DNA of 64,000 bases, from the NCBI GenBank assembly GCA_023055505.1, contig JALIRH010000036.1:4898001-4962000 (forward strand). Direction: 5' to 3'. The DNA is from Callipepla californica brunnescens (Eukaryota; Chordata; Aves; Galliformes; Odontophoridae). The notes beneath the pieces were generated by a model that was not told the DNA's origin, searched no databases, and saw nothing but the letters and a program-made list of their open reading frames with translations. Positions 48,061 through 58,490 of the stretch are shown piece after piece (positions within the stretch are counted from its first letter, which is position 1; the number at the start of each line of letters is the position of its first letter). The position numbers and the translations under genes were made by a program.

Positions 48061-49830
48061 GTAATAATCACAGCAAGGGGTCTCAATGTTAGTACATTAT
48101 CAGTCATCTTCACATTTCAGTGGAGCCTGTTTATGCACCTCTTCAGCTGCGCAGCTCAGACACTGAAAATTGCTGAATGTTTACGGAAACTGTTGTAGAG
48201 GAACATAATGAGATCTGAGATTGACTTGATAAAGGAGCCTTCTCCCTTGTTGCTTCCAGATACAAGATGTTTGGAACTGTGTGCAGTAAGTAGGATAATA
48301 TGTTATATGGCAGTTAGCAGCTAGAAGCAGGCTCGGATCCGTATTTCAAGCCGTGGAGCAAGCTATCTAGGAAAAGAGTTCAAAAGGGTCCACAGCATCG
48401 CTGCTCCTTCAGAAATTTTTCTTGCTCCCTTTTCTAACTCATAAATGAGCACACCTGATACACAAATGGGAAGACTGACAATGTGTACACCCTTCAGACT
48501 TGAACTTGAAGAGTTATAAGTAGGCTCACGGAGAGAAAAGGAGTGACAGCATGCAAAGGGCAAATGAGCGAGCAGTGGCAGTGCTTCGTTAGGTAAATAA
48601 CGTTCCTTGGTTGCAGGAGGGACCGGTGGATCATGAAGTAGGTGTCGTGTGAATGTTTTCTTCTGCTGATGCTGCGGGCTGGCAGGGCAGGTTTCTGCTG
48701 CTGGAAGTGCCTGTTGTTTCTCCTAGTCCACTTGTCATGAATTTGGTGCCTTTTTGCAGACCATGGGAATGGAGCCTGATGAGGAATGACACGAAACACA
48801 GCAGTGAGGAGCTGACCATGCATTCAGAATGAAGGAACAGACAGTTCTTGGAGACAGACAGGGAACTTTTACAATAAAACTTTTCCTTTCTGCAAATAGC
48901 AAACCAAACATCCTGTCACAGGCAGAGCCTTTAGGAGAGCCTTAAAATGTTGCTCAGTATAAATATGCAAGTTCCTAAGTGCAGAGATGCCTTGCTAATT
49001 CCTGGGAAGCTGCAGTTATATGCTGGCTACAGCTGAACAATCATAACAGGGAGGAAAGGGCTATGTTTTGGATCACTTCTGTAGTACTTAAGATTACACA
49101 TGGATGTGAACACTCCTTACTTTAAAAATATTTGTCCTTGACATTTCCAGACACATGGCTCACACCAAATGTATTCAGCTCCATCTCCTGAGGGTCTCGA
49201 GATTAAAACCCCTGCTTTCTCACCTTGTGATCTGGCATTAATAGCTGATAGAAAAATCACATACATGACTGACATCTTCCTAGAAATGTGAGACTGTGGA
49301 ATTAATGAATGCCATGCTGGAAAGCAGGGGTCAGTTTGGAAATAGGATTTCTGTTGCCAGCCATCCAGTCATAAACTGGACAATCTGCCGCTCATTTTTT
49401 TTCCTCAGCATTGAGGAAAATTGGTCTGGAGAATAAAGCAGTCAGAAAATAAGTAGCTATGTTTCCTTGGCCGCTGGAGGTTGATGGACTTTTATGGCTT
49501 GTGGAAATCGGGCTGACTTCTGTTTTACAGAAGAGATGTTAACTAACGCATTCTTTGTGTTCTCCCAATGTTATCTGCAGGAAAAATCTGCAGATCTGTA
49601 AAGCTGAGCTTTCTATAGGCTTAGGTGGCTCAAGGAACTGATGGAAGCCCCAAAAAGGGTGTCCCCACCCTGCGTGGGGGACAGGAGGCATTTCCAACCC
49701 CAAAGGGCAGCAGCTGATCGAGCTGGAGAGAATGGGCCATGGAAAAGTCTGTTCTCTCTGATTTTAAATGATTATCTCAGTGAAAAAAATGGCACTTCTC
49801 TAGAAAGCAGAAAGTTTCATTGATGACAGA
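48061..49830. other. Intergenic stretch without recognised genes
   Basis: No gene or repeat family was recognised. Open frames (for example 48494-48823 minus) have no domain. Confidence 0.5.
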
Positions 49831-50760
49831 ATGTATTTTGTTTGCTTTTTGCATGCGTCCAAAACTTGGAAGCATTTGTTTTGTGGGAGATGTGATTCTT
49901 TTTTCCTTTTACTTTCGGTGCTTCTGTTCTCTGCGTTCATTCAGGAGCAAATGAAAAAGATAGATAAGAAGGAGCTGGGGGAGAGGGTTGCAGGGGAAAA
50001 TCTTTTCCTCACACTTGGTGAAAACCAGGAATATCTGATTAAAAAAAAAGAAAAAAACAACAAGAGCACCAATCCTGCAAACACTTTGTTTGAGAATGAC
50101 ATGCCATTCCTCCTTGTTCTGGCGAGGTGGCAACTGCTGCCTCTTGGCTCTGCTGCAATCACTGCTGCTGCTTTGGTGCGACCATGGGGAAACTGCACTG
50201 CTCCTGAGCATCAGCCAGGCCAGCAAACGAATGCAAAAAGGGAAAGAGCTGAAAATCTGCTGTGCTGCTCTTTCTGCATCTCATCAGGAAAAAAAAAAAA
50301 ACGACCTCATTTTGGACTCCCTTTAAGTGTATTCCTGACTATAGGTGTGATCAAAGGAAGTTCGTATTCCTCTGATGCAGTCATCGCAGATAGATTTTCT
50401 TTATGCAAGGTCCTCACAACGTTTATTAAAAGAACAAAACCAGGGAAAGATACGAAGACACATCTATGTGATGCATCCTGTGGGTTCGTTGTTGTTTCAG
50501 AGCAGCTCTTGGGAAAAATATCTCCCAGCACAGCGTGTGTGCCTCGGTCTGCGGGCTCTGCAGGGAGAGGCAGTGTGCTGCAGGCAGCCCTGTCCTGCCC
50601 GAGCTCTGTAACCCCTCGTGGAAGCTGTCCCTGGAGCTGGGCAGAGCCGTGGGCTGCGAGGAAACGGGCCCACAGCCACTGCGTGTCTGAGAGCCATCCC
50701 ATCCTGATCAGTGAGCGCATGGACGCTGCGCGGGGAGAAATGTGGAAGCAATTACTTTAA
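49831..50760 (+). other. Long open reading frame of 309 codons, unknown, doubtful
   Basis: An ATG-initiated frame stays open for 309 codons, the longest in the window after TTC34 exon 2. The translation starts MYFVCFLHASKTWKHLFC, has a hydrophobic stretch at residues about 24-36 (FFLLLSVLLFSAF), then lysine-rich stretches that correspond to A-runs at about 50041-50057 and 50289-50301. I recognise no domain. Residue composition changes along its length, with a late GC-rich Ser/Ala/Arg part, as expected for accidental translation of heterogeneous DNA. No promoter, splice site or polyadenylation signal was linked to it. It is a chance frame, a retained lncRNA frame or a lineage-specific gene, most likely the first. 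Confidence 0.2.
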
Positions 50761-51000
50761 GAGCCGTCTTTTGGGCAATTCCCAAAGAGACATCAGACCC
50801 TGTATTTATGAAGCCTATTGCATCGGGCCCTAATGAAGCAATTAAGCAAAGGGTCCTCTGTGTTTGATCTAAATGTGGTAATTTTTACAAAAACATCGCC
50901 GAGTGATAGATACCCATAACTCAGAGTCCTTAATTGTACTTAATTTGTTTGGAATACGAATGTGCATTTAATTAAGCTGGGGCTTTGCCCACATGTTTAA
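50761..51000. promoter_or_regulatory. Candidate conserved noncoding element with NK/homeobox-type cores
   Basis: The block contains GCCCTAATGAAGCAATTAAGC, CCTTAATTGTACTTAATTTG and GCATTTAATTAAGC, so CAATTAAG/TTAATTAAG cores occur repeatedly in under 200 bp. There are no repeats and the sequence is AT-rich directly after GC-rich DNA. Inferred enhancer. Confidence 0.35.
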
Positions 51001-52009
51001 AGAAGGGCTGTCAAGGAAAATTAAGACCCAGTTTGTTTTCAAAGTTACTGGTTTTTATCAGGCCAGGACAGCGATCTTCGAACAGAAGGTTACAGATAAT
51101 TAGGCAGAGACCTCAAGCCAAAAAAAAAATGCAGAGACACTGTACAGCTGAGAAAGCAGGAAGAAAAACTCCTTGATGAAGAAACATAAGAATCGGCTGT
51201 TCACATAGTAAAGTCATGCATGGCTAGCATTTGGTAAATGTGACCTGCTGGTTCAAATGTGTTTCGTGTTCTTAAACTTCAGCTGTGTGCAGGGAGCCTT
51301 TGTGGCCACGCTGCTGGCTCCAGGAGCACAATTCGTGCTGTGCTTACAGACCACTGGGAGCTGATGGCACCTCTGTCAAGTGACAGTAAAGCAGAAATGA
51401 CAAAAAGCATTTTTCTTGTTTGCTCACACGTGCTGAATCCAAAGCACTGGCTTTGAAAGCTGGCTTTAAGGGTGCCTCTCCTCATCGTGGAAATAGAGGA
51501 GAGGTTTTTCATCTTGTTGGGAAGTACATTACTCCGATGAGAGGAGAGAGTTTACTCCTGGATACCTCGTGCTTTTCACTTGCCCATATCTCAATGGAAA
51601 GCAGCAGAATGCACTTTGAGTTACATGAGCAACAGTGTTTCAGTGACAGAAGTGGAGGAAAGCGTGTAAATAAAACTGTTGAGGCATCTGTGGATTAAAA
51701 TCTGTTTTGTTTTTGGGTTTTTTTTTTTTCCCCTTTATTTAGTGGAAAAATAAAGAATGAAGCTAAAATGAATAATGCTTCAACTCTTGTGAAGAGACAA
51801 ATATAGATTCTGAAGAATTCATTCCTCAGCACAACAGCAAACGGAGCCCGTGTGTGTGCACTGTACGCCCCGATTTCTGTGACTCCTCCAAGGATCGGGC
51901 ACTGGTTATCAGCTTCTCAACGCTGTCACTTTTAATGTCATGGGGAAGCATTCATGGCAAGAGATCCTTATTGTGGAAAATAGTTTTCTTGGTGCTATCT
52001 TGCCATCTA
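51001..52009. other. Intergenic stretch without recognised genes
   Basis: No supported gene. A T-run lies at about 51717-51729. Confidence 0.5.
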
Positions 52010-52175
52010 AATAGGTTACAGGGCCAACAAAGAACGCCGTGCACACGTCTGGTGAGCAGTGAGGTACAGCACAAGGAGAGCGACCCGACTGCAGCTGAAA
52101 ATCGAACCCAGATTCCCTGCATTGTCTGAACTGCCAACGTCACACCCAGAGTGTTTAGCTGGGCCACCACTGGAT
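52010..52175 (-). mobile_element. Possible tRNA-like SINE head
   Basis: On the minus strand, at about 52093-52110, the sequence reads TCTGGGTTCGATTTTC, a good RNA polymerase III B-box (GGTTCGANNC). An A-box-like GTGGCCCAGC lies about 60 bases upstream, at 52158-52167. The spacing is a little longer than in a functional tRNA, which suggests a diverged tRNA-derived SINE head rather than a tRNA gene. No tail or family could be assigned. Confidence 0.3.
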
Positions 52176-54865
52176 TGCAGATCACAAAACGTGGAGAGCC
52201 AGGAGAGCTCCTGAAGGTATACTCCTGTGGATGGTGTTATCTCCTGTTTCGGAATCTGCCTTTAACTGATGAGCAGCTAAATGGAGCTGGCGTTTCCCTG
52301 TGAGATGCTACCTGGCCTTCTCTGCTTGGGTGGCTCCATTTAAAAGTTGGCAGAACACCCAGAACAGCCTCGGAATTAATTTAGTATAAAATTAGTTGAC
52401 TTAAAGTAAATAGAATAAAATAAAATAAATCCTATGGTATTAGAGTCCTCTTGGCTGGATTGCTGCGTGCCTAGCACAGATTTATGGCCTGCTGTTGCTA
52501 GAATGTTGAAAGGGACTGTGCAGTGCACAAGAACCCTGCAAGGTCTGCTCCAGGGAGCACCCAGCTCCCAGCATCACAGGTGCAAGGAGGTTTGGAGGTC
52601 CCCCACGATAAAATGCTGAAGGGAAAATGGCATGGGGGAACACGAAGGTGCTCAGTGGGAATGGGGAGGCAAACCAAAGGCAAGGAGGAGCTGACCCGGT
52701 GTGCCACCGTGCGTTCCAAGCCACTCCGAGGAGGTCTCTCTTTTTGATGGATCTGCTAAGCACGTTGAACCCGTTTGTACATGCAAGCCCCAAACACAAT
52801 GCTTCTCATGGTAAATGGGAACGTCAGCCGCCTCGCTCTCTTACTGGTGTTTAAAACTTTTGCAGCAAATAACAGAAAATTTGAAAGGACATCAGAAATG
52901 GATTTACAGGACTCCAGGGAAATCAAATGTTTCCTGTTTCAACAGCTTCTTTATCATAACTTGCTTTCTCAGTCTCTGAATGATGTTCTATTAATCCTGG
53001 TGTGCAGTGATTACTGTTCAATGCAGAGCTGGGTTGAACCTCGATTTGTGAAATAACCTTTTCTCTGTCTTCTGGAAGTCCAGCACGGTAAATTTTGGAT
53101 AGAGGTCTACTGACCAAGTGGATAATTGTGTTCCAATGCATCCTGTGAATAATGCAGATAAAAAACCTTAAGTGAATAATTCATTTTGCCCACAATCATT
53201 TTGAATTAGTCTATTCATGTATGTATCCTTTCCAGTCTGCCTGTCTCTATGCATGCATGTATTTACAAAGCAGTGTTGTATTTCTCAGGTACTTAAATGT
53301 CACATAACTTCTACTTTGTGTGTGTGTTCCTGACTATTCTGTGTAGTTGCATAGGCAAAATCAACATTATGTATTGTACCATGTGAAACATGGCACATCA
53401 TTTTTGCTGCTCTGTTGGCTAAGACTTATATTAAATAACTTTTAAAGGCAGGCAAATCTTTTTGGCCTGGCAATAGATTACAGAACAAGTATTTTGGGCT
53501 CTTCCAGCAGTGGTTTATGTCACCAAAGGTCAGGCCACACGTTCACAAGTGTAGCTTACTTTTACCCTGGCAGCAGCTTCTGGGTCCTAGGTCAGGCACA
53601 GCCTGTGAGCAGGAGGAAGCACTTGGCTTTGGTAGTGTTCCTGGAGGGGTATGGATGGCACTGAAATTGCCTGTGCATCATTGATGCCTGCTGCAGCTCA
53701 GGAGCCTTCAACTGAAAAGCAGAGGGAAGGAGCTGATTTCCTGAGGGATTGGCCAAGGCCTGGGGATGTTCCCAGTGGATTGGGCTGTGCATCCTCCTGC
53801 CTCAGACAGCCAGCAGGTTGTGAGCACGCAGCTTCTAATCCAGGCTGGCAGATGGTTTATCTTTGCCTGAGAGGTCCTGCTCTGAAGAGAGAGGTGGATG
53901 CTCATTTTTATTCCTTGTTGTGGGCTTTTCAGTTTCCAGTCCATTACAAGTGACATAGCTGATAAGGAGCCTGTCTGTCAGAGCTGTCCCTGGAGGGGCG
54001 AATCTTCATCCCTCCCTGCACTCAAACCACAGCCGCCTGCTCACACTTTTCCAGATCTTGCTGGGCACCAGGTGAGGGCTCCTGTGCTGGAAGCCCTGCC
54101 AAGCCCTGTCCCACAAACCCCTCTTAGCACTTTGTGGGCCCTGGCAGCTCCAGGGCAAACCTCTTCCCCACTGGTGATGTCAGTGCTTAAATGAATGCTC
54201 CGTCGTTTTCTGAGTGAGTCAGAAGAAAGACTTGTACAGGTGTTCTGTGAGCTGCCCCAACCTGCTGCTTGGGAAGGAGGTGCCCAGCAGACAGCATTGC
54301 TCCACAGCCATCGCCCATGAGAGAGACCAGGAAACAAAACTCATGTCTGATATCCCCAAAATTATTTTCCTATGATTGATCTCTATCCTCCAGCAACATC
54401 AGTAGGAAGTTTATATGGCAGACTGACTTGAGAGAGTTACCATTTAGAGCAAGCAGCCTTCTCAAATCCTAGAAATCTTTATTTGAAAATGAAACAACAT
54501 TTCTATGGGGTAGTGCATCACTCCGCTGCTTTATCTGTCAGATCTGAGCTAATTACCCCACGTGGCTTTGATGCAGAGCCAAGAATGGGTTGTAGAAAAA
54601 TGTATATCGCTAAAACTTAGGTCCCCAAAGTCAAAAGTAAAACAAACAGTGAGAGATCATTATCTGAAGCAGACCCTTCCTAGCTGTGTACAGAAAAAAA
54701 AGTCATTCCTATGTTTTGTTTTTCTTTTTCTTTCTTTCTTTCCTTTAGACCAAGTAGCAGTGCTGTCTGTATCTGGAAATATCTTGAGTTTGTACAGTTG
54801 GGCAGACGGTGCATTTATTCTGCTCTCTCCCTTTTCTCTGTAAGCCTGGAGCTGGCTCTGGGTGG
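52176..54865. other. Intergenic stretch without recognised genes
   Basis: No gene recognised. An AATAA-type simple patch lies at about 52405-52432. Open frames around 52482-52854 overlap on both strands in GC-rich sequence and look accidental. Confidence 0.5.
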
Positions 54866-55045
54866 ACTCTTTGTGTGGCCTTCAGCGAGTTGCTTAACCT
54901 TCCTGCGCATCAGTTTACTCATTTGTAAAAGGGGTATTATAATAATAGGCACCCCTTAGGGGCTCTTCCAGATTTAAATAATTAATGCTGGTAAAGCGGT
55001 TTGTGAGCCTTAGATTAAAGGTGCTAAATAAAGGCAATATATAAA
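54866..55045 (+). mobile_element. Old MIR/CORE-SINE-type element
   Basis: In order the plus strand shows the MIR landmarks: GTGTGGCCTTCAGCGAGTTG, CTTAACCTTCC, CATCAGTTTACTCATTTGTA, AAAGGGGTATTATAATAATAG, then TTAGGGG, ATTAATG, GTAAAGCGG, TTTGTGAGCC and GGTGCTAAATAAA. That corresponds to MIR from the conserved CORE region through its LINE-related tail. The tRNA-derived head is not clear upstream. MIR-type SINEs are very old, so this degree of recognisability in a bird-like genome is notable. Confidence 0.75.
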
Positions 55046-55674
55046 CATTTTTTACTCCCACTCCTTATAGAAAGAGCAAAGTGATATCCTGATAACTCTT
55101 GGATTTATAGCTGGGAGTTAATGTTACCGTGCTCAGAGTAGATTTTAATTTCTGTGGTTCTGATTCAGCAGAGCTCTTAATTCCATCCTTAATTTTCGAA
55201 GGGCCCATTAATTTCCAGAGGCATGGCTCCCAGCCTGGAATGCTTTGTTGAATCAGTTCCTTTAAGAGCAGTGCTGGACTGGAGGGATCAGCTGTGCACG
55301 TATGTGTGTCCGTGTGTCCGTGTGTCCGTGTGTTCATGACCTCAGCGAGAGCATCGCTGCAACCAGAATATAACCAGCAAGCCTCATAAAGGTAGCAAAA
55401 TTCATCCAGGATGTAAATCAATAAGTGTAACGGGAGAGAAACTACAAGCTGTGCATTTCCATGGAGGCTGAGATTTTGTGGGATGGATAGACGCTGCTGA
55501 GCATGACCTAAAGCCGCAGGAAAAGAAAGCAGCCACAGACCTCAGCATCTAAACAGTATGAATATTGAACCAGGGGTCCTTGAGTAATTGTCCTTTCTTC
55601 ACTCCAGGGGTGAAAAGGGTACATTAGACATTCACTAGCTGCAAATGGCACCTGACATCTCTTTAAGTGAAAGT
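55046..55674. other. Intergenic stretch containing the octamer repeat
   Basis: Apart from the octamer tandem repeat, no gene or repeat family was recognised. The 118-codon minus-strand frame at 55065-55421 owes part of its Thr/His-rich sequence to that tandem repeat. Confidence 0.5.
55304..55334 (+). repeat. Octamer minisatellite (GTGTGTCC)n, about 4 copies
   Basis: GTGTGTCC repeats in tandem about four times with the last copy diverged. The repeat is short and likely length-variable between individuals. Confidence 0.9.
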
Positions 55675-55890
55675 CAGCTCGGAATTTTTTTTAATGGCCA
55701 AGCATAAATCTTTTAAATTATAAATCAATAAATAGTTAATTCAATAATAGGAATCTTTTAAATATTTAATGAGTCATATGCAGAATGGCTCTATAACTGG
55801 ATGTTGATGGAACTGTGTCAAAGGAATTTGAATCAAACTTTTCTAAACTCCCCATATTAAAATAGTTATTGATTCAAACATAAACTATGA
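55675..55890. promoter_or_regulatory. Candidate conserved noncoding element (very AT-rich)
   Basis: The block contains AATAAATAGTTAATTCAATAATAG, split here only by A/T runs, plus AAATATTTAATGAG and TTATTGATTC cores. It is repeat-free, non-coding and distinct from neighbouring DNA. Inferred only. Confidence 0.3.
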
Positions 55891-56780
55891 CGACTGCTGC
55901 AAAAGTCGGGGGGGTCAGGGGGGACTTAGCATACATTATCTCACCCAAGAAAATGTAGAAATAGCAGCTTAGTTTGAATCATGTATTTCTTGAGCTTTTC
56001 AGGTCGCTTTACTGTTCCCAGAACGAAAATCAGGAAGAACCTATGCAGACAAGATTCTGTGTGTCTGCATATTCATTAAAATTCTGTTTTAGTGGCAACT
56101 CTGCCCCTAAAGAAAAGCAGCAGCCATCTGCCTCTCGTTAAAGGATTCTGCTAACTAGCGCTGACATCGATATCCTGAACCATCTCCGTCTGAAACTGCC
56201 CCAAAGTTTTGATTTATTTACCAGAATTTCCATGTGGAAAACAGTGGGCATTGTACCTACAGGTGCTGCACGTCAGCTAGCTTCCTTCCAGTTTTTGGGG
56301 GGAGATCTGTAGTCAGTGTTCACAGCCGTTAGCTCTGTGCTGTGCTAAGTCAACAACTGTATTCCTGGGTTCCCTAAAGTGGAGGGATCTTGTGCTTAAT
56401 CCTGCAGACCGTGTTCAGTGCACTGTTATTTCACAGCAGATAATGCATCTTCAAACGTTTTGGAGTGCAACCTTTACTTCCAAATAGTCAAGCCTCCTGA
56501 AACAGTGCGACTCTGTGTCTCACTACACCTCACTGCTACGAATGGATGTATTCTGAAGAGGCAGAACTTGACTGTACAGATTTCATCTCACTGCCTTCCA
56601 GGGGTAACCAGCCGAAGTCTGCAGTGCCTGGGGTGGGCCCTCTATGCACTCGTTTGGTTGGTTCAGTATTTGTAGCAGTTCAGTTACATTTGTATTCTGC
56701 ACACCTCCGCCGTCCCCTCTCTGTCTGTATACCCAGCTAGGCTGCTTGCATATCCTTGTGCTTGTTCTTTCTTTCCCCCG
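55891..56780. other. Intergenic stretch without recognised genes
   Basis: No gene or repeat family was recognised. A G-rich patch occurs near 55908-55922. Confidence 0.5.
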
Positions 56781-56950
56781 GATGACAGATACTGTAACAA
56801 TGACAGTAGATTAATATCTCCTTAATCAGCCAAATGAACATGACATACAAGGGTGACAGTTCAATTTGCTGCTAACAGATTGTGCCTATCAGAGCCCTTC
56901 CATTCCAACTGATGTTTATTTCTGGCAGTGATCATATGGTTCTGGGAGGA
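56781..56950. promoter_or_regulatory. Candidate enhancer with three Meis/TGIF-type TGACAG sites
   Basis: TGACAG occurs in the same orientation at 56783-56788, 56801-56806 and 56854-56859. GATTAATATC and CCTTAATCAGCC lie between the second and third copies. The block is repeat-free. TALE homeodomain binding is established for this core; use here is inferred. Confidence 0.4.
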
Positions 56951-58039
56951 CCCCAGCTCCCACCAGCTCATAGACACCCATTAAATACATCGAGTAGCAC
57001 ATAGGTGTTACTCACCCGCCTGTCAGGACACTGGCTGCTTGGGAAATTAAATGAGCCTTGACACATGCAATGGAGAGGCACTGTCACTTAGCTGTGCGAA
57101 GCGGCAGCGTGTATTATTGACTGTGAGCTGCTGCAGGTCCCTCTCTTTATTGCTTGTTATTTTTTGTTTGCCGGTGGGCTGTTTGCTGCTGGAACACGGA
57201 GCAGATAGCGAGGCTGCCTCGTGGGGAGATGCAGAACGAAAGCAATGGGGAGGAGGTGCAGACAGAGCATTAGCTGGGGCAGGAGGGGTACACTAAATCT
57301 CGGTCCCAGAACTGGCAGCGCTCAGAGTTTGTTTCCAGGTGGGATTTCAGGAGGATCTGGTTTCTGATTCTGAAACGCAATCTGCAGGCTCTAATTCCAA
57401 TCTTTCTTTTCCTGCTTCCGGCGGCACTTCAGACAGAGTCGCCCCAGATACTGTACAAAGGGCTGGCCCTGGTTCCTCCCCTCTTCTGCAGGCTTGTAAC
57501 ACAACACTTCAGCCTACGTGGGCACCAAGGAGCCGAAACGAAGCTTTGGGGTTTGCCGGGATGCATTTCGGTGCCTGCGGTGTCGGGGTTGCAGCCCCAG
57601 CTCTGACTGAGGACAGAGGTGGCACGCTGTGTGCTGAAGGCTTTGCTGCCCATGTGTGAATCTGTCTTCTTCTGCACTTACAGGTCCGGTCCTGCAGCCC
57701 TTGCTGCTCCCTATGGGACTGTGATTGAACAGAAGAGTTTTCACTTGCTGGATGAACCCCAGTTATTTATTTTCGCAGTGACTCAGGCCAGCCATCTGCC
57801 TGCTTTTGTTTAGACACCCTTGCCGTGCCCTTCCCGCGTACACGAAGCTGCTTAATTTTGCTGAGTCCCACCCAAAGACATAAATCATGTTTGTAGACCT
57901 CTGCAACCCTCGTGCACGACAGGGACGGCTCCAGAGCTGAGCAGCAGGCTCATTTCATCGTGCCCTGCTTTTGGTATGGAACTTTTCTGCTCAGCTCCCA
58001 GCAGCTGATTCAGAGAAGACATGAGCTGTGTTTATTTTA
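56951..58039. other. Intergenic stretch without recognised genes
   Basis: No supported gene. The part at about 57160-57640 is GC-richer, with open frames on both strands (57339-57659 plus; 57429-57677 minus) and no domain. Confidence 0.5.
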
Positions 58040-58345
58040 GGAAGATAAAATGCAAGTAGTTTCAGTAAAAAAAGGTTCCAAGGCAAAATTAACAATAAAT
58101 TACCCAAACAATGACATTAAAAGATATCCATATGATTGTAATTATGAAGATAAATCCTTCCAAAGGAGGGTGCTGTCATTTCCCATACTTGTTACAATTG
58201 CTGTCATACAAATGTGTTCGTTATTCTTATCATTTTTTTCTTCTTATTACGGATTTGTCATAAGAATAACTCATCAAGGTTTTATGACTAATAAATTCTC
58301 TAAATTACAGTCCAAGGATGCATTACTTTATTTTTTTTCCCCTCT
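58040..58345. promoter_or_regulatory. Candidate conserved noncoding element
   Basis: AT-rich, repeat-free sequence with AATTAACAATAAATTACC, ATGATTGTAATTATG and ACTAATAAATTCTC cores. The 103-codon plus-strand frame across it (58050-58361) has the composition of AT-rich noncoding DNA. Regulatory role is inferred. Confidence 0.3.
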
Positions 58346-58436
58346 GTATTCTGTATTTTAATTGCCTAGCTATTTCCCACTGCCTTTTCTAGTGACTCAT
58401 TAGGCTTAAGGGGAAAGAATAGAATTTAGTCCCCCG

Positions 58437-58490
58437 AAGATTTTGCGTTCAGTTGTGGGCACCTCAGGAGGGAATTGATGTATGACCAGG
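58437..58490 (-). mobile_element. Possible very old CR1/L3-type fragment
   Basis: The plus-strand words TTGCGTTCAGTTGTGGGCACCTCAGG, in two overlapping parts, resemble a common CR1/L3 phrase (GTTCAGTTCTGGGCACCTC). Only about 30 bases match by eye, so family, orientation and extent are tentative. Confidence 0.25.
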
